The position numbers were made by a program, and so were the translations under genes. Positions 1-6,427 of a DNA stretch of 8,464 nt are shown here, in pieces. This DNA comes from JALNZF01 sp049793155 (GTDB lineage: Bacteria; Nitrospirota; UBA9217). The stretch covers positions 1 through 8,464 of the forward strand of contig JBARBN010000049.1 in assembly GCA_049793155.1 (NCBI GenBank), in the 5' to 3' direction. The notes beneath the pieces are model-generated. The model was not told the origin of the DNA and made no database searches. It was given only the letters and a program-made list of their open reading frames with translations. Every line of letters begins with the position of its first letter. The first letter of the stretch is position 1.

Positions 1-1970
1 CTGACAATTACGTTACCCTGAACTTCACGAATATCGATATCAACGCACTGATCAAGGTGATGAGCGAGCTTACCCGCAGGAACTTTATCCTCGACGAGAA
101 GGTGGCGGGAAAGGTCACGATCATGACGCCGACGAAGATGTCGCCTGACGAGGCGTATCAGGTGTTTCTTTCTGCGCTCGAGATCAAAGGCTTCACGACC
201 ATGGAAGACGGAAGCGTCACCCGCATCATTCCCGCAGCCATGGCCCGGCAGAGCGGGATCAAGGTGTTCCAGGACGGAGATACCCGGGGTGAGGGGTTCG
301 TGACCCAGCTCATCAGGATGAAATTTGTCAATCCCCAGGATATTCTGCGCACCATTGGCCCGCTGATCAGCAAGGACGGCAACCTGATCGCCTATCCAAA
401 CACGAATTCGCTCATCATCACGGATTCGGTGTCCAACATCAAAAAGATCGAGAGCCTGGTCCATGCTATTGACGTTGCAGCACCCGAGGGGAAAGGGAAG
501 ATCAACGTCTATAACCTCACGAATGCCAATGCCGACGACCTCGCGAAACTTTTGACCGCGCTCGTCGCGCGGCTGCCCGTACCCCCTCCGCCGGGGTCTC
601 CCCAGCCGATCAATCCCTCCACGATTCTGGAAGGGGCTGTCAATATTTCAGCGGACAAATCCACCAATTCGCTGATCGTCGTCGCCTCGCCGGGCGATTA
701 CGATACCGTGAAGGACGTGATCCAGAAGCTCGATGTCCGTCGCCGCCAGGTATATGTCGAGGTCTCCATAATCGAGTTGAGCCTGTCAAAGATGCGCGAT
801 CTGGGGTTCGAGTTTGAGGCGCCGATAAAAACCAGCAACTTGGGCGAAGGTGCGACATCCGCCGTCGTGGGAGGAACCAATTTCGGCAACATCGGCAACG
901 TCATTGCGAACGGACCGGCTGCACTTGCCCAGATGAGCGGCCTTGCGGTAGGCGCGATCAAGGGCACTTTCACTTTCCAAGGCAAACAATTCCTGAGTGT
1001 GGGCGCGCTTCTTCACGCGCTCCAGACCGACGGCGACGTAAACGTGCTTTCAACGCCGAACATTCTCACCATGGACAACCAGAAGGCAGAGATCATGGTA
1101 GGTCAGAATGTCCCGTTTATTACCGGCCAGACGCAGAACGCGATAACAGGCAGCCAGTCGCTTTTTAATACAGTTACCCGGCAGGACGTCGGCATCAAGT
1201 TGTCGATAACGCCGCAGATCGCCTCCTCTGATAATGTCCGCCTCGAGGTCAATCAGGAAATTTCCGATGTGATCGCATCCACCCTGACGAATGTGGCCGG
1301 ACCAACGACCAGCAAGCGGTCCGCGACCACCGCTGTTTTGGTGAAAGACCGCCAGACCATGGTGATCGGCGGCCTGATCCGCGACAATGTCACCTCCTCG
1401 ACTTCAAAGGTGCCGTTCCTGGGCGACATTCCTCTCCTCGGCTGGCTCTTCAAGTCCAAAACAACCAGCATCGATAAGACGAACCTCATGATCTTCATTA
1501 CTCCCTATATCATCAACAATGAAGGCGAGGCCGGGGATCTGGCAAAGCAGAAGAATGATGCAATGGAAAAGTGGCGTGAGGAATACCGCATGGAGAAAAA
1601 AAGCGGTTCCCTGCAGCCGATGCTGAAGCCGCAGGACAAGACCGGAAGCGTGGAGCCTGCAATGACGTCCGCGGACACCGGCACTACGGTTGGGAATGAG
1701 GGCTATCCGACCCCCTCTGCACCTGCTGCGGGGCCAGTGGAGAGCGCTCCCGCATCGACCGAATCATCCGCTCCGGCTGCAGGCGCAGTGAAGAGCGCAC
1801 CAACAACAACCGCGTCCTCCCTGGCGGCGCCGGGTGCAATGGAGAGCGCTCCAACTACAACCGAGTCATCCATGCCGGCCGCGGGCGCTGTGGAGAGCGC
1901 CGCAACAACATCCGCATCACCCTCGCCGGCTGAGGAACAGACGACAGTACCAGCGGAGGCCGGCCGGTGA
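1..1970 (+). CDS. gspD: Type II secretion outer-membrane secretin GspD (5'-truncated)
   Basis: This is the multimeric outer-membrane channel of the T2SS. The gene enters through the left edge: the frame is open from base 3, and residues before the first possible starts (GTG 57, ATG 60) already match the GspD N0 domain (NYVTLNF...INALIKVMSEL), so those are internal codons. At least 655 residues are visible. In order: rest of N0 (to about base 250), one N1-like ring domain (about 295-475), a second ring domain (about 505-750) split by a Pro-rich linker (PVPPPPG near 580), then the secretin barrel (about 750-1515). Its hallmarks are VEVSIIEL, the gate-region GQNVPF and the signature VPFLGDIPLLGWLF (1410-1451). 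After the barrel comes a charged stretch and a Pro/Ala/Ser/Thr tail with tandem repeats. Only two N1-3 type domains are seen, where EpsD/GspD references have three. The stop overlaps the gspE start. Family assignment is secure; the N-terminus and signal peptide are not visible. Confidence 0.96.
   Translation, partial: DNYVTLNFTNIDINALIKVMSELTRRNFILDEKVAGKVTIMTPTKMSPDEAYQVFLSALEIKGFTTMEDGSVTRIIPAAMARQSGIKVFQDGDTRGEGFVTQLIRMKFVNPQDILRTIGPLISKDGNLIAYPNTNSLIITDSVSNIKKIESLVHAIDVAAPEGKGKINVYNLTNANADDLAKLLTALVARLPVPPPPGSPQPINPSTILEGAVNISADKSTNSLIVVASPGDYDTVKDVIQKLDVRRRQVYVEVSIIELSLSKMRDLGFEFEAPIKTSNLGEGATSAVVGGTNFGNIGNVIANGPAALAQMSGLAVGAIKGTFTFQGKQFLSVGALLHALQTDGDVNVLSTPNILTMDNQKAEIMVGQNVPFITGQTQNAITGSQSLFNTVTRQDVGIKLSITPQIASSDNVRLEVNQEISDVIASTLTNVAGPTTSKRSATTAVLVKDRQTMVIGGLIRDNVTSSTSKVPFLGDIPLLGWLFKSKTTSIDKTNLMIFITPYIINNEGEAGDLAKQKNDAMEKWREEYRMEKKSGSLQPMLKPQDKTGSVEPAMTSADTGTTVGNEGYPTPSAPAAGPVESAPASTESSAPAAGAVKSAPTTTASSLAAPGAMESAPTTTESSMPAAGAVESAATTSASPSPAEEQTTVPAEAGR
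1719..1922 (+). repeat. Four tandem 51-bp repeats encoding a 17-residue Ala/Pro/Ser/Thr unit in the GspD tail
   Basis: Four head-to-tail units of exactly 51 bases begin at 1719, 1770, 1821 and 1872. Each encodes 17 residues; the first unit reads APAAGPVESAPASTESS. The core (A/P)AxGxxxSAxxTxxS is kept in all four. Units differ by silent and conservative changes, and no unit boundary breaks the reading frame. The unit lies after the secretin barrel, in a low-complexity, probably disordered C-terminal extension. Its function is unknown; a spacer, a cell-wall-spanning tether or a pilotin-contact region are guesses. Confidence 0.9.
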
Positions 1971-3721
1971 GACGCCTGCTCGGCGAGATACTCGTTGAGT
2001 CCGGGCTTTCAGCTGAACGGCTCAAAAAGACGCTCGATCTTCAAATGAAGCGGGGAGGCAGGATCGGAACACTGCTCGTCCGTCTCAACTTCGTGACCGA
2101 GGCCGAGGTGCTCACGGCGCTCGGCGCGCAGCTCGGCCTGCCGTTCCAGGCAGGCCTCGGTGAGATCGATCGTGAACTCGCGCTCAAGCTGCCGATCACC
2201 TATGCAAAAAAAGCGATCGCGATCCCGCTCCGGCGCGAGAACGGCAGCGTTCTCATAGCCACCTCCGAACCGCTTGCGCTTTCCACGATCGACGACCTCC
2301 GGATCCTGTTCAACGCAGATATTTCCCTCTGTCTGTCCACTTCCGAAATCATCCTTGACACCGTCAATCGACTGCACAGCGAGGACATGAACCGCGCCGA
2401 GGACACGGTGCAGGAGATGGAGGAAGAGGACCTGACATTCCTCGCGGCGGAACTTGATGAGCCCACGGACCTGCTCGAGGCGACCGATGACGCACCGATC
2501 ATCCGGCTCGTGAACTCGCTGCTGTCCCAGGCGATCCGGGAACGCGCGAGCGACATCCACATCGAGCCTTTTGAGAAGGAGATGGTCGCCCGGTTTCGCA
2601 TTGACGGCATTCTCTACAACATATTGACGATCCAGAAGCGCTTTCAATCCAGCATCGCATCGCGCGTCAAGATCATGGCGGACCTGAACATTGCCGAGCG
2701 GCGGCTGCCGCAGGACGGCGGCATGCGGATCAAGATCGGCGGCAAGGACGTGGACATCCGCGTCTCGATCGTGCCCACCGCCTTCGGCGAGCGCATTGTG
2801 CTGCGCCTCCTCTACCGCGAGAGCGCGCTCCTGCCGCTGGATCAGATCGGGTTCTCCGGCGATACGCTCACCCGTTTTAATGAACACATCACCCGGCCCC
2901 ACGGGATCATTCTGGTGACCGGCCCCACGGGCAGTGGAAAGACCACGACCCTTTACGCGGCGCTCTCGAAGATCAACTCTCCCGACAAGAACATCATAAC
3001 GATCGAGGATCCCATCGAATACCAGCTCAAGGGAATCGGCCAGATACAGGTGAACGCGAAGATCCATCTGAGCTTTGCCGCGGGGCTCCGCTCCGTTCTC
3101 CGGCAGGATCCGGACGTGATCCTGGTGGGCGAGATCCGGGACTCGGAGACCGCTGAGATCGCGATCCAGGCGGCGCTTACCGGGCACCTCGTGTTCTCCA
3201 CGCTTCACACGAACGACTCGGCAGGGGCCGTGACAAGACTGATCGACATGAAGGTCGAACCGTTCCTCATTTCGTCATCGGTCATGGCCATCCTGGCGCA
3301 GCGGCTCGTGCGGGTTCTCTGCACGGAATGCCGGGAGCCCTACCCGATCACGCCCGCCGAGACGTCAGAGCTTGAGCTCAAGACCGATGCAGCCGGCGCG
3401 ACCGTGTACCGGGCGAAAGGCTGCCCGGCATGCTTCCAGACCGGCTACCTCGGCAGGAGCGCGATCTACGAGCTTTTGAGCGTGGACGACGAGGTCCGGC
3501 AGCTCATCATGAAGAACGCAGACGCGGCCATGTTGAAAGCGCTGGCCGTGGAAAAAGGCATGCACACGCTCCGGCAGGACGGCGCAGACAAGGTGCTCGC
3601 GGGGATCACCTCGGTTGATGAAGTTGTGCGAGTGACGCAGCGCAGAAACAGGTCTGAGAAAGGCAGAGGTCAGGAGTCAGGATCCGGGAACCAGGAGAAG
3701 GGCCGTTCTTCCGGCCTTTGA
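1967..3721 (+). CDS. gspE: Type II secretion assembly ATPase GspE
   Basis: Cytoplasmic hexameric ATPase that drives pseudopilus assembly through GspL and GspF. 584 residues. The N-terminal MshEN/T2SSE_N domain (about 1-135; GEILVESGLS, IGTLLVRLNFVTE) is followed by the linker domain and the RecA-like core. Visible motifs: Walker A GPTGSGKT (319-326), Asp box IITIEDPIEY (343-352), Walker B DVILVGEIRD (383-392), His box LTGHLVFSTLHTND (405-417), and a tetracysteine metal site C452xxC455...C486xxC489, typical of GspE/PilB. The GTG start at 1967 overlaps the gspD stop (GTGA) and has a good Shine-Dalgarno, GGAGG at 1955-1959, seven bases upstream. Oddity: the family normally ends near EEVVRVT (residue 557 here), but this protein runs on for about 27 Gly/Arg/Ser/Glu-rich residues, encoded partly by G-rich heptads. 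PilB is the alternative, excluded by the neighbours. Confidence 0.97.
   Translation: MRRLLGEILVESGLSAERLKKTLDLQMKRGGRIGTLLVRLNFVTEAEVLTALGAQLGLPFQAGLGEIDRELALKLPITYAKKAIAIPLRRENGSVLIATSEPLALSTIDDLRILFNADISLCLSTSEIILDTVNRLHSEDMNRAEDTVQEMEEEDLTFLAAELDEPTDLLEATDDAPIIRLVNSLLSQAIRERASDIHIEPFEKEMVARFRIDGILYNILTIQKRFQSSIASRVKIMADLNIAERRLPQDGGMRIKIGGKDVDIRVSIVPTAFGERIVLRLLYRESALLPLDQIGFSGDTLTRFNEHITRPHGIILVTGPTGSGKTTTLYAALSKINSPDKNIITIEDPIEYQLKGIGQIQVNAKIHLSFAAGLRSVLRQDPDVILVGEIRDSETAEIAIQAALTGHLVFSTLHTNDSAGAVTRLIDMKVEPFLISSSVMAILAQRLVRVLCTECREPYPITPAETSELELKTDAAGATVYRAKGCPACFQTGYLGRSAIYELLSVDDEVRQLIMKNADAAMLKALAVEKGMHTLRQDGADKVLAGITSVDEVVRVTQRRNRSEKGRGQESGSGNQEKGRSSGL
3660..3694 (+). repeat. Degenerate G-rich heptads at the 3' end of gspE
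   Basis: Five heptad-spaced units related to GGGTCAG lie inside the last codons of gspE. The clearest are AGGTCAG at 3667-3673 and GAGTCAG at 3674-3680; AAGGCAG (3660), GATCCGG (3681) and GAACCAG (3688) are decayed. They encode part of the extra GspE tail (around GQESGSGNQ). Similar heptads occur at the next four gene junctions downstream. Confidence 0.6.
3698..3719 (+). promoter_or_regulatory. Possible RNA hairpin at the gspE/gspF junction
   Basis: AAGGGCCG (3698-3705) can pair with CGGCCTTT (3712-3719), giving an 8-bp stem with one G-U pair and a 6-base loop. The stem runs into the gspE stop codon. No T-run follows, so it is not a convincing intrinsic terminator. It sits shortly before gspF, which has no clear Shine-Dalgarno. 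It may affect mRNA stability or translation, or have no role. Confidence 0.3.
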
Positions 3722-3752
3722 ATTCTGACTGCTGTCCACGGTATTTTAATTC

Positions 3753-4973
3753 ATGCCGGTTTACGAATATAAAGGGGTCACGAGCGGTGGCAGGAACGTT
3801 TCCGGCGTTCAGGACGGTGAAGGCCTCAAGGCCGTCAAGTCGAGACTCAAGAAAGAAGGGGTCATTGTCCTTGAGATCCGCGAAGGGGCTTCCACGCGGG
3901 CGGCCCGGCGCGAGACCCTGTCTTTCAGGTTCGGGAGCAGGGTGCGGCTCGCCGATGTGGCGAATGCGACCCGCCAGCTTGCGACGCTCCTGTCGTCCGG
4001 CCTTCCCCTTATGGATTCACTGACCGTTCTCGTGGAGCAGGAGGAGAATGTCAGCCTGAGAGGAGCGCTTTCTTCGGTGCGTGATGGGGTGCGCGAGGGC
4101 GCCTCGCTGGCTGATGCCCTCAAGGAAAACCCGAAGGTCTTTTCCCCGCTCTACATCAACATGGTCTCGGCGGGCGAGGCGAGCGGGACCCTTGAGATCA
4201 CGCTTGACCGGCTTGCAGACTTTCTTGACGAACAGATCAGATTTCGCGGCAAGATTGCCGCTGCGCTCGCGTACCCGGCGTTCATGTCGATCATCGGCCT
4301 CGGCATGCTTCTCTTCATCTTCAGCTTTGTCATGCCCCGTATCATCGGCATGTTCCAGGACATGAAGCAGCAGCTTCCCTTTATCACCCTTATGCTCCTT
4401 GCCGTGGTAAGGTTCCTCTCAACCTTCTGGTGGGCGCTTCTGCTCGCGCTGGCCGGCGGGGCCTACTTCATCAGACGGTACGCGCGGACACAGGCCGGGA
4501 AGGAAAATATCGATGCGCGGCTGCTCCGGCTGCCGGTCTTTGGATCGCTCATCCGCATGATCGCCGTGTCACGGTTCACGCGCACGCTGGGTACGCTGCT
4601 CCAGAGCGGCGTTCCCACGCTCGCAGCACTCGATATCGTCAGGAACGTGATCGGCAACTCGGTGCTCGCGAACGCGGTGCTGAAGGCGCGCGAGAACGTG
4701 CGTGAAGGCGAGCCCATCGCCGATCCGCTCCGCAGGAGCGGCCTGTTCCCTCCGGTGGTGGTGCAGATGGTCGCCGTGGGAGAAAAGAGCGGTGAGCTCG
4801 AGAAGATGCTGCTCAAGATATCGGACTCCTTCGACCGGACCGTCGAAACGAAACTTACCGGACTTATGGCGCTCCTGGAGCCGGTGATCATCCTTGCCAT
4901 GGGCCTGGTCATCGGTTTCGTGGTGATTGCCATCATGCTGCCGATGCTCGAGATGAGCTCAGGAGTACAGTGA
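3753..4973 (+). CDS. gspF: Type II secretion inner-membrane platform protein GspF
   Basis: Polytopic inner-membrane protein of the assembly platform that couples GspE to pseudopilin insertion. 406 residues, the usual family length. The start MPVYEYKGV matches the conserved GspF N-terminus, so ATG 3753 is well supported although no good Shine-Dalgarno precedes it. Two T2SSF repeats are visible: about 70-194 (LATLLSSGLPLMDSL, then YINMVSAGEASGTLE) and about 272-398 (TLLQSGVPTLAALD, then VVQMVAVGEKSGELE). Hydrophobic segments lie near residues 172-194, 223-240 and 374-397, giving three membrane spans. A gap of 31 bases separates it from gspE and 76 bases from gspG. PilC is the paralogous alternative; the operon decides for GspF. 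Confidence 0.96.
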   Translation: MPVYEYKGVTSGGRNVSGVQDGEGLKAVKSRLKKEGVIVLEIREGASTRAARRETLSFRFGSRVRLADVANATRQLATLLSSGLPLMDSLTVLVEQEENVSLRGALSSVRDGVREGASLADALKENPKVFSPLYINMVSAGEASGTLEITLDRLADFLDEQIRFRGKIAAALAYPAFMSIIGLGMLLFIFSFVMPRIIGMFQDMKQQLPFITLMLLAVVRFLSTFWWALLLALAGGAYFIRRYARTQAGKENIDARLLRLPVFGSLIRMIAVSRFTRTLGTLLQSGVPTLAALDIVRNVIGNSVLANAVLKARENVREGEPIADPLRRSGLFPPVVVQMVAVGEKSGELEKMLLKISDSFDRTVETKLTGLMALLEPVIILAMGLVIGFVVIAIMLPMLEMSSGVQ

Positions 4974-4990
4974 CACGGAGAGCGTACGAA

Positions 4991-5021
4991 GTCCGGGTCA
5001 GAACAATATCTCTTCCCGGGC
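4991..5021 (+). promoter_or_regulatory. Possible intercistronic hairpin upstream of gspG
   Basis: In the 76-base gspF-gspG gap, GTCCGGG (4991-4997) can pair with CCCGGGC (5015-5021), a 7-bp stem with one T-G pair around a 17-base loop. It ends 15 bases before the strong gspG Shine-Dalgarno. One GGGTCAG heptad (4995-5001) overlaps the left arm. Since GspG is needed in much larger amounts than its neighbours, a structure protecting a processed gspG 5' end would make sense; this is inference. Confidence 0.3.
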
Positions 5022-5036
5022 AGCGAATATTGGCTT

Positions 5037-5044
5037 AAAAGGAG
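5037..5044 (+). promoter_or_regulatory. Strong ribosome binding site of gspG
   Basis: AAAAGGAG ends five bases before ATG 5050. Together with GGAGG before gspE it is one of the clearest Shine-Dalgarno sites in the window, fitting high-level synthesis of the major pseudopilin. Confidence 0.75.
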
Positions 5045-5049
5045 TTGCT

Positions 5050-5490
5050 ATGAAAAAAAATAAATTCAAAGGCTTCACCCTCATCGAGATCATGGTCGTT
5101 ATCATTATCCTCGGGCTGTTGGCAGGCCTGGTGCTGCCGAAGTTTCTGGGGCAGGAGGAAAAAGCGAAGGTTGAGGTTGCGAAAACGCAGATCCGGTCGC
5201 TGGAGGGCGCGCTCGATGCGTTCAAGCTCGATAACGGGTTCTACCCGGGGACAGAGCAGGGGCTTGAAGCGCTGATCACAATGCCCACGGTCGGACGTAT
5301 TCCAACGAAGTGGCGGGAAGGCGGGTATCTCAAGCCTGCGCGCATCCCGAAAGATCCCTGGGGCAAGGATTATGTCTACATCTCTCCTGGAAGCGAGAAC
5401 AGGGAGTACGAGATCATTTCGTACGGCGCCGACAACGAGCCCGGCGGTGAAGGCAACAACGCGGACATTGAAAGCTGGAAGATGCAATAA
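5050..5490 (+). CDS. gspG: Major pseudopilin GspG
   Basis: Main subunit of the periplasmic pseudopilus. 146 residues, normal for GspG. A short, basic leader MKKNKFKG is cut by prepilin peptidase after Gly8; the mature protein starts FTLIEIMVVIIILGLLAGLVLP, with Phe at +1 and the conserved Glu at +5 (residue 13). The globular part carries the GspG signature of Asp-Pro-Trp-Gly (102-105), FYPGTEQGLEAL (64-75) and the C-terminal calcium loop YGADNEPGGEGNNADI (125-140), which separates it from type IV pilins. An A8 run encodes the Lys codons after the start. gspH follows after five bases. The first of the pseudopilin genes and, unlike H, I, J, it has no repeat-encoded leader. Confidence 0.97.
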   Translation: MKKNKFKGFTLIEIMVVIIILGLLAGLVLPKFLGQEEKAKVEVAKTQIRSLEGALDAFKLDNGFYPGTEQGLEALITMPTVGRIPTKWREGGYLKPARIPKDPWGKDYVYISPGSENREYEIISYGADNEPGGEGNNADIESWKMQ

Positions 5491-5495
5491 AAATC

Positions 5496-6029
5496 ATGGG
5501 TCAAGGGGCAAGGGTCAGCGGTCAGGGGAAGGACGCGGATAATGGTTTCACGCTCATCGAGCTCACGGTTATCATCGTGATCCTTGGTGTCATGCTTACG
5601 CTGATCATTCCGCGTCTGGGCGAACTCGGCGAGGCGAACCTGAAGCGCAGCGCCAGACATCTGACGGGAATGATACGCTTTCTGAAAGACGAGTCCCAGG
5701 CACGGAAGGCGGTATTCCGTCTCAGATTCGATGTCCACGAGGGGCGCTACTGGACCGAGGTCATGACTCCGTTGAACGATCAGACCGTGGAATTCAAACG
5801 CTTCTCTTCAGAGATCGCATCCGAGGGAAGCCTCTCCGGCCAGACGACGTTTCGGGACGTACGGGTAAGCAGCCATCCTGATGATCCCTACATCCAGTTC
5901 ACACCAGACGGGTGGGTTGAACAGGCTTTTATTTATCTGCGGGATGGATCAGGCCGGGATTTCACGCTTCTCGTGAAGCCGCTTTCCGGCGACACCGAAC
6001 TCCGCGAAGGATATGTGGAGGGGAAATGA
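5496..6029 (+). CDS. gspH: Minor pseudopilin GspH with heptad-encoded leader
   Basis: Minor pseudopilin placed near the pseudopilus tip. 177 residues. The prepilin motif NG|FTLIELTVIIVILGVMLTLIIP has cleavage predicted after Gly17 and Glu22 as the +5 glutamate. The globular region fits GspH/FimT (SARHLTGMIRFLKDESQARK, then YIQFTPDGW), though GspH sequences vary and identity rests partly on order. The leader, MGQGARVSGQGKDADNG, is longer than usual and has two Asp among its charges; most of it is encoded by G-rich heptads that begin within the start codon. No alternative in-frame ATG/GTG/TTG start is available between the gspG stop and the cleavage site apart from the GTC-free repeat region, so ATG 5496 stands despite a poor Shine-Dalgarno (GGAAG about 14 bases upstream). 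Overlaps gspI by 4 bases. Confidence 0.9.
   Translation: MGQGARVSGQGKDADNGFTLIELTVIIVILGVMLTLIIPRLGELGEANLKRSARHLTGMIRFLKDESQARKAVFRLRFDVHEGRYWTEVMTPLNDQTVEFKRFSSEIASEGSLSGQTTFRDVRVSSHPDDPYIQFTPDGWVEQAFIYLRDGSGRDFTLLVKPLSGDTELREGYVEGK
5498..5525 (+). repeat. Four G-rich heptads in the gspH leader
   Basis: Four contiguous 7-base units begin on the G of the gspH start codon: two GGGTCAR units (5498, 5512), one GGGGCAA (5505) and one CGGTCAG (5519). A weaker GGGAAGG follows at 5526. They encode GQGARVSGQ of the prepilin leader. The 14 bases 5498-5511 are identical to 6040-6053 in gspI. Confidence 0.85.
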
Positions 6030-6427
6030 CCAGGGTCAGGGGTCAAGGGGCAACGGTCAAGTTTACAAACGGCGGTTTCACCCTTCTCGAGGTGATGGTT
6101 GCCGTGTCGATCATGGCCACGGTGCTGGTGATCCTCCTGGGGCTCCAGAGCAGGACCATGCAGGATGTTGCGCAGGCGGAACAGATTACCACGGCGACCC
6201 TGCTTGCAAAACGCATGATGGTGGACGTGATCGTGTCCAAGAACTGGCTGCCGGTTGAGGAAACCGGTGACTTTAAGGACGAGGACAAATTTAAAGACTA
6301 CGCCTGGAAGAAGACCCTTTCACAGATCCCCCTTTTCAGCACGGTGTTTATCACCGAGATCCGTATTGCGGTCCTGTGGAAGGAAGGTACGCACCAGGAG
6401 ATGGTGGAGCTGGTTGATTATGAGTGA
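6026..6427 (+). CDS. gspI: Minor pseudopilin GspI with heptad-encoded leader
   Basis: Minor pseudopilin, core of the GspI-J-K tip complex. 133 residues, usual for GspI. Prepilin motif NGG|FTLLEVMVAVSIMATVLVILL; cleavage predicted after Gly17, Glu22 at +5. The mature part shows the GspI pattern AEQITTATLLAKRMM (residues 50-64) and an ending with alternating hydrophobics, EIRIAVLWKEG...EMVELVDYE. The start ATG 6026 overlaps the gspH stop (ATGA) and has GGAGGGG at 6017-6023. The leader MTRVRGQGATVKFTNGG is again partly encoded by heptads. Overlaps gspJ by 8 bases. Confidence 0.93.
   Translation: MTRVRGQGATVKFTNGGFTLLEVMVAVSIMATVLVILLGLQSRTMQDVAQAEQITTATLLAKRMMVDVIVSKNWLPVEETGDFKDEDKFKDYAWKKTLSQIPLFSTVFITEIRIAVLWKEGTHQEMVELVDYE
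6033..6060 (+). repeat. Four G-rich heptads in the gspI leader
   Basis: Four contiguous 7-base units: GGGTCAG (6033), GGGTCAA (6040), GGGGCAA (6047) and CGGTCAA (6054). They begin five bases after the gspI start codon and encode most of RVRGQGATVK. A 14-base stretch (6040-6053) is identical to 5498-5511 in gspH. Confidence 0.87.

Noticed and set aside
57..62. GTG 57 or ATG 60 as the gspD start
   Set aside because: The frame is open from the window edge and the upstream residues belong to the conserved N0 domain, so these are internal codons.
2009..3208. 399-codon open frame on the - strand opposite gspE
   Set aside because: It mirrors the GC-rich codon structure of gspE, has no recognisable domain and lies fully within a strongly conserved gene.
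3698..3721. Intrinsic terminator after gspE
   Set aside because: The stem is present but no T-run follows, and the operon continues directly into gspF.
5031..5049. Sigma-54-like promoter upstream of gspG (TGGC...TTGC)
   Set aside because: The GG-to-GC spacing is 15 bases instead of 12, and transcription would begin inside the gene.
6255..6419. Upstream extension of the gspJ frame
   Set aside because: The extra stretch is out-of-frame gspI sequence rich in Arg and Pro; it would place more than 70 residues before the prepilin site. ATG 6420 gives a sensible start.
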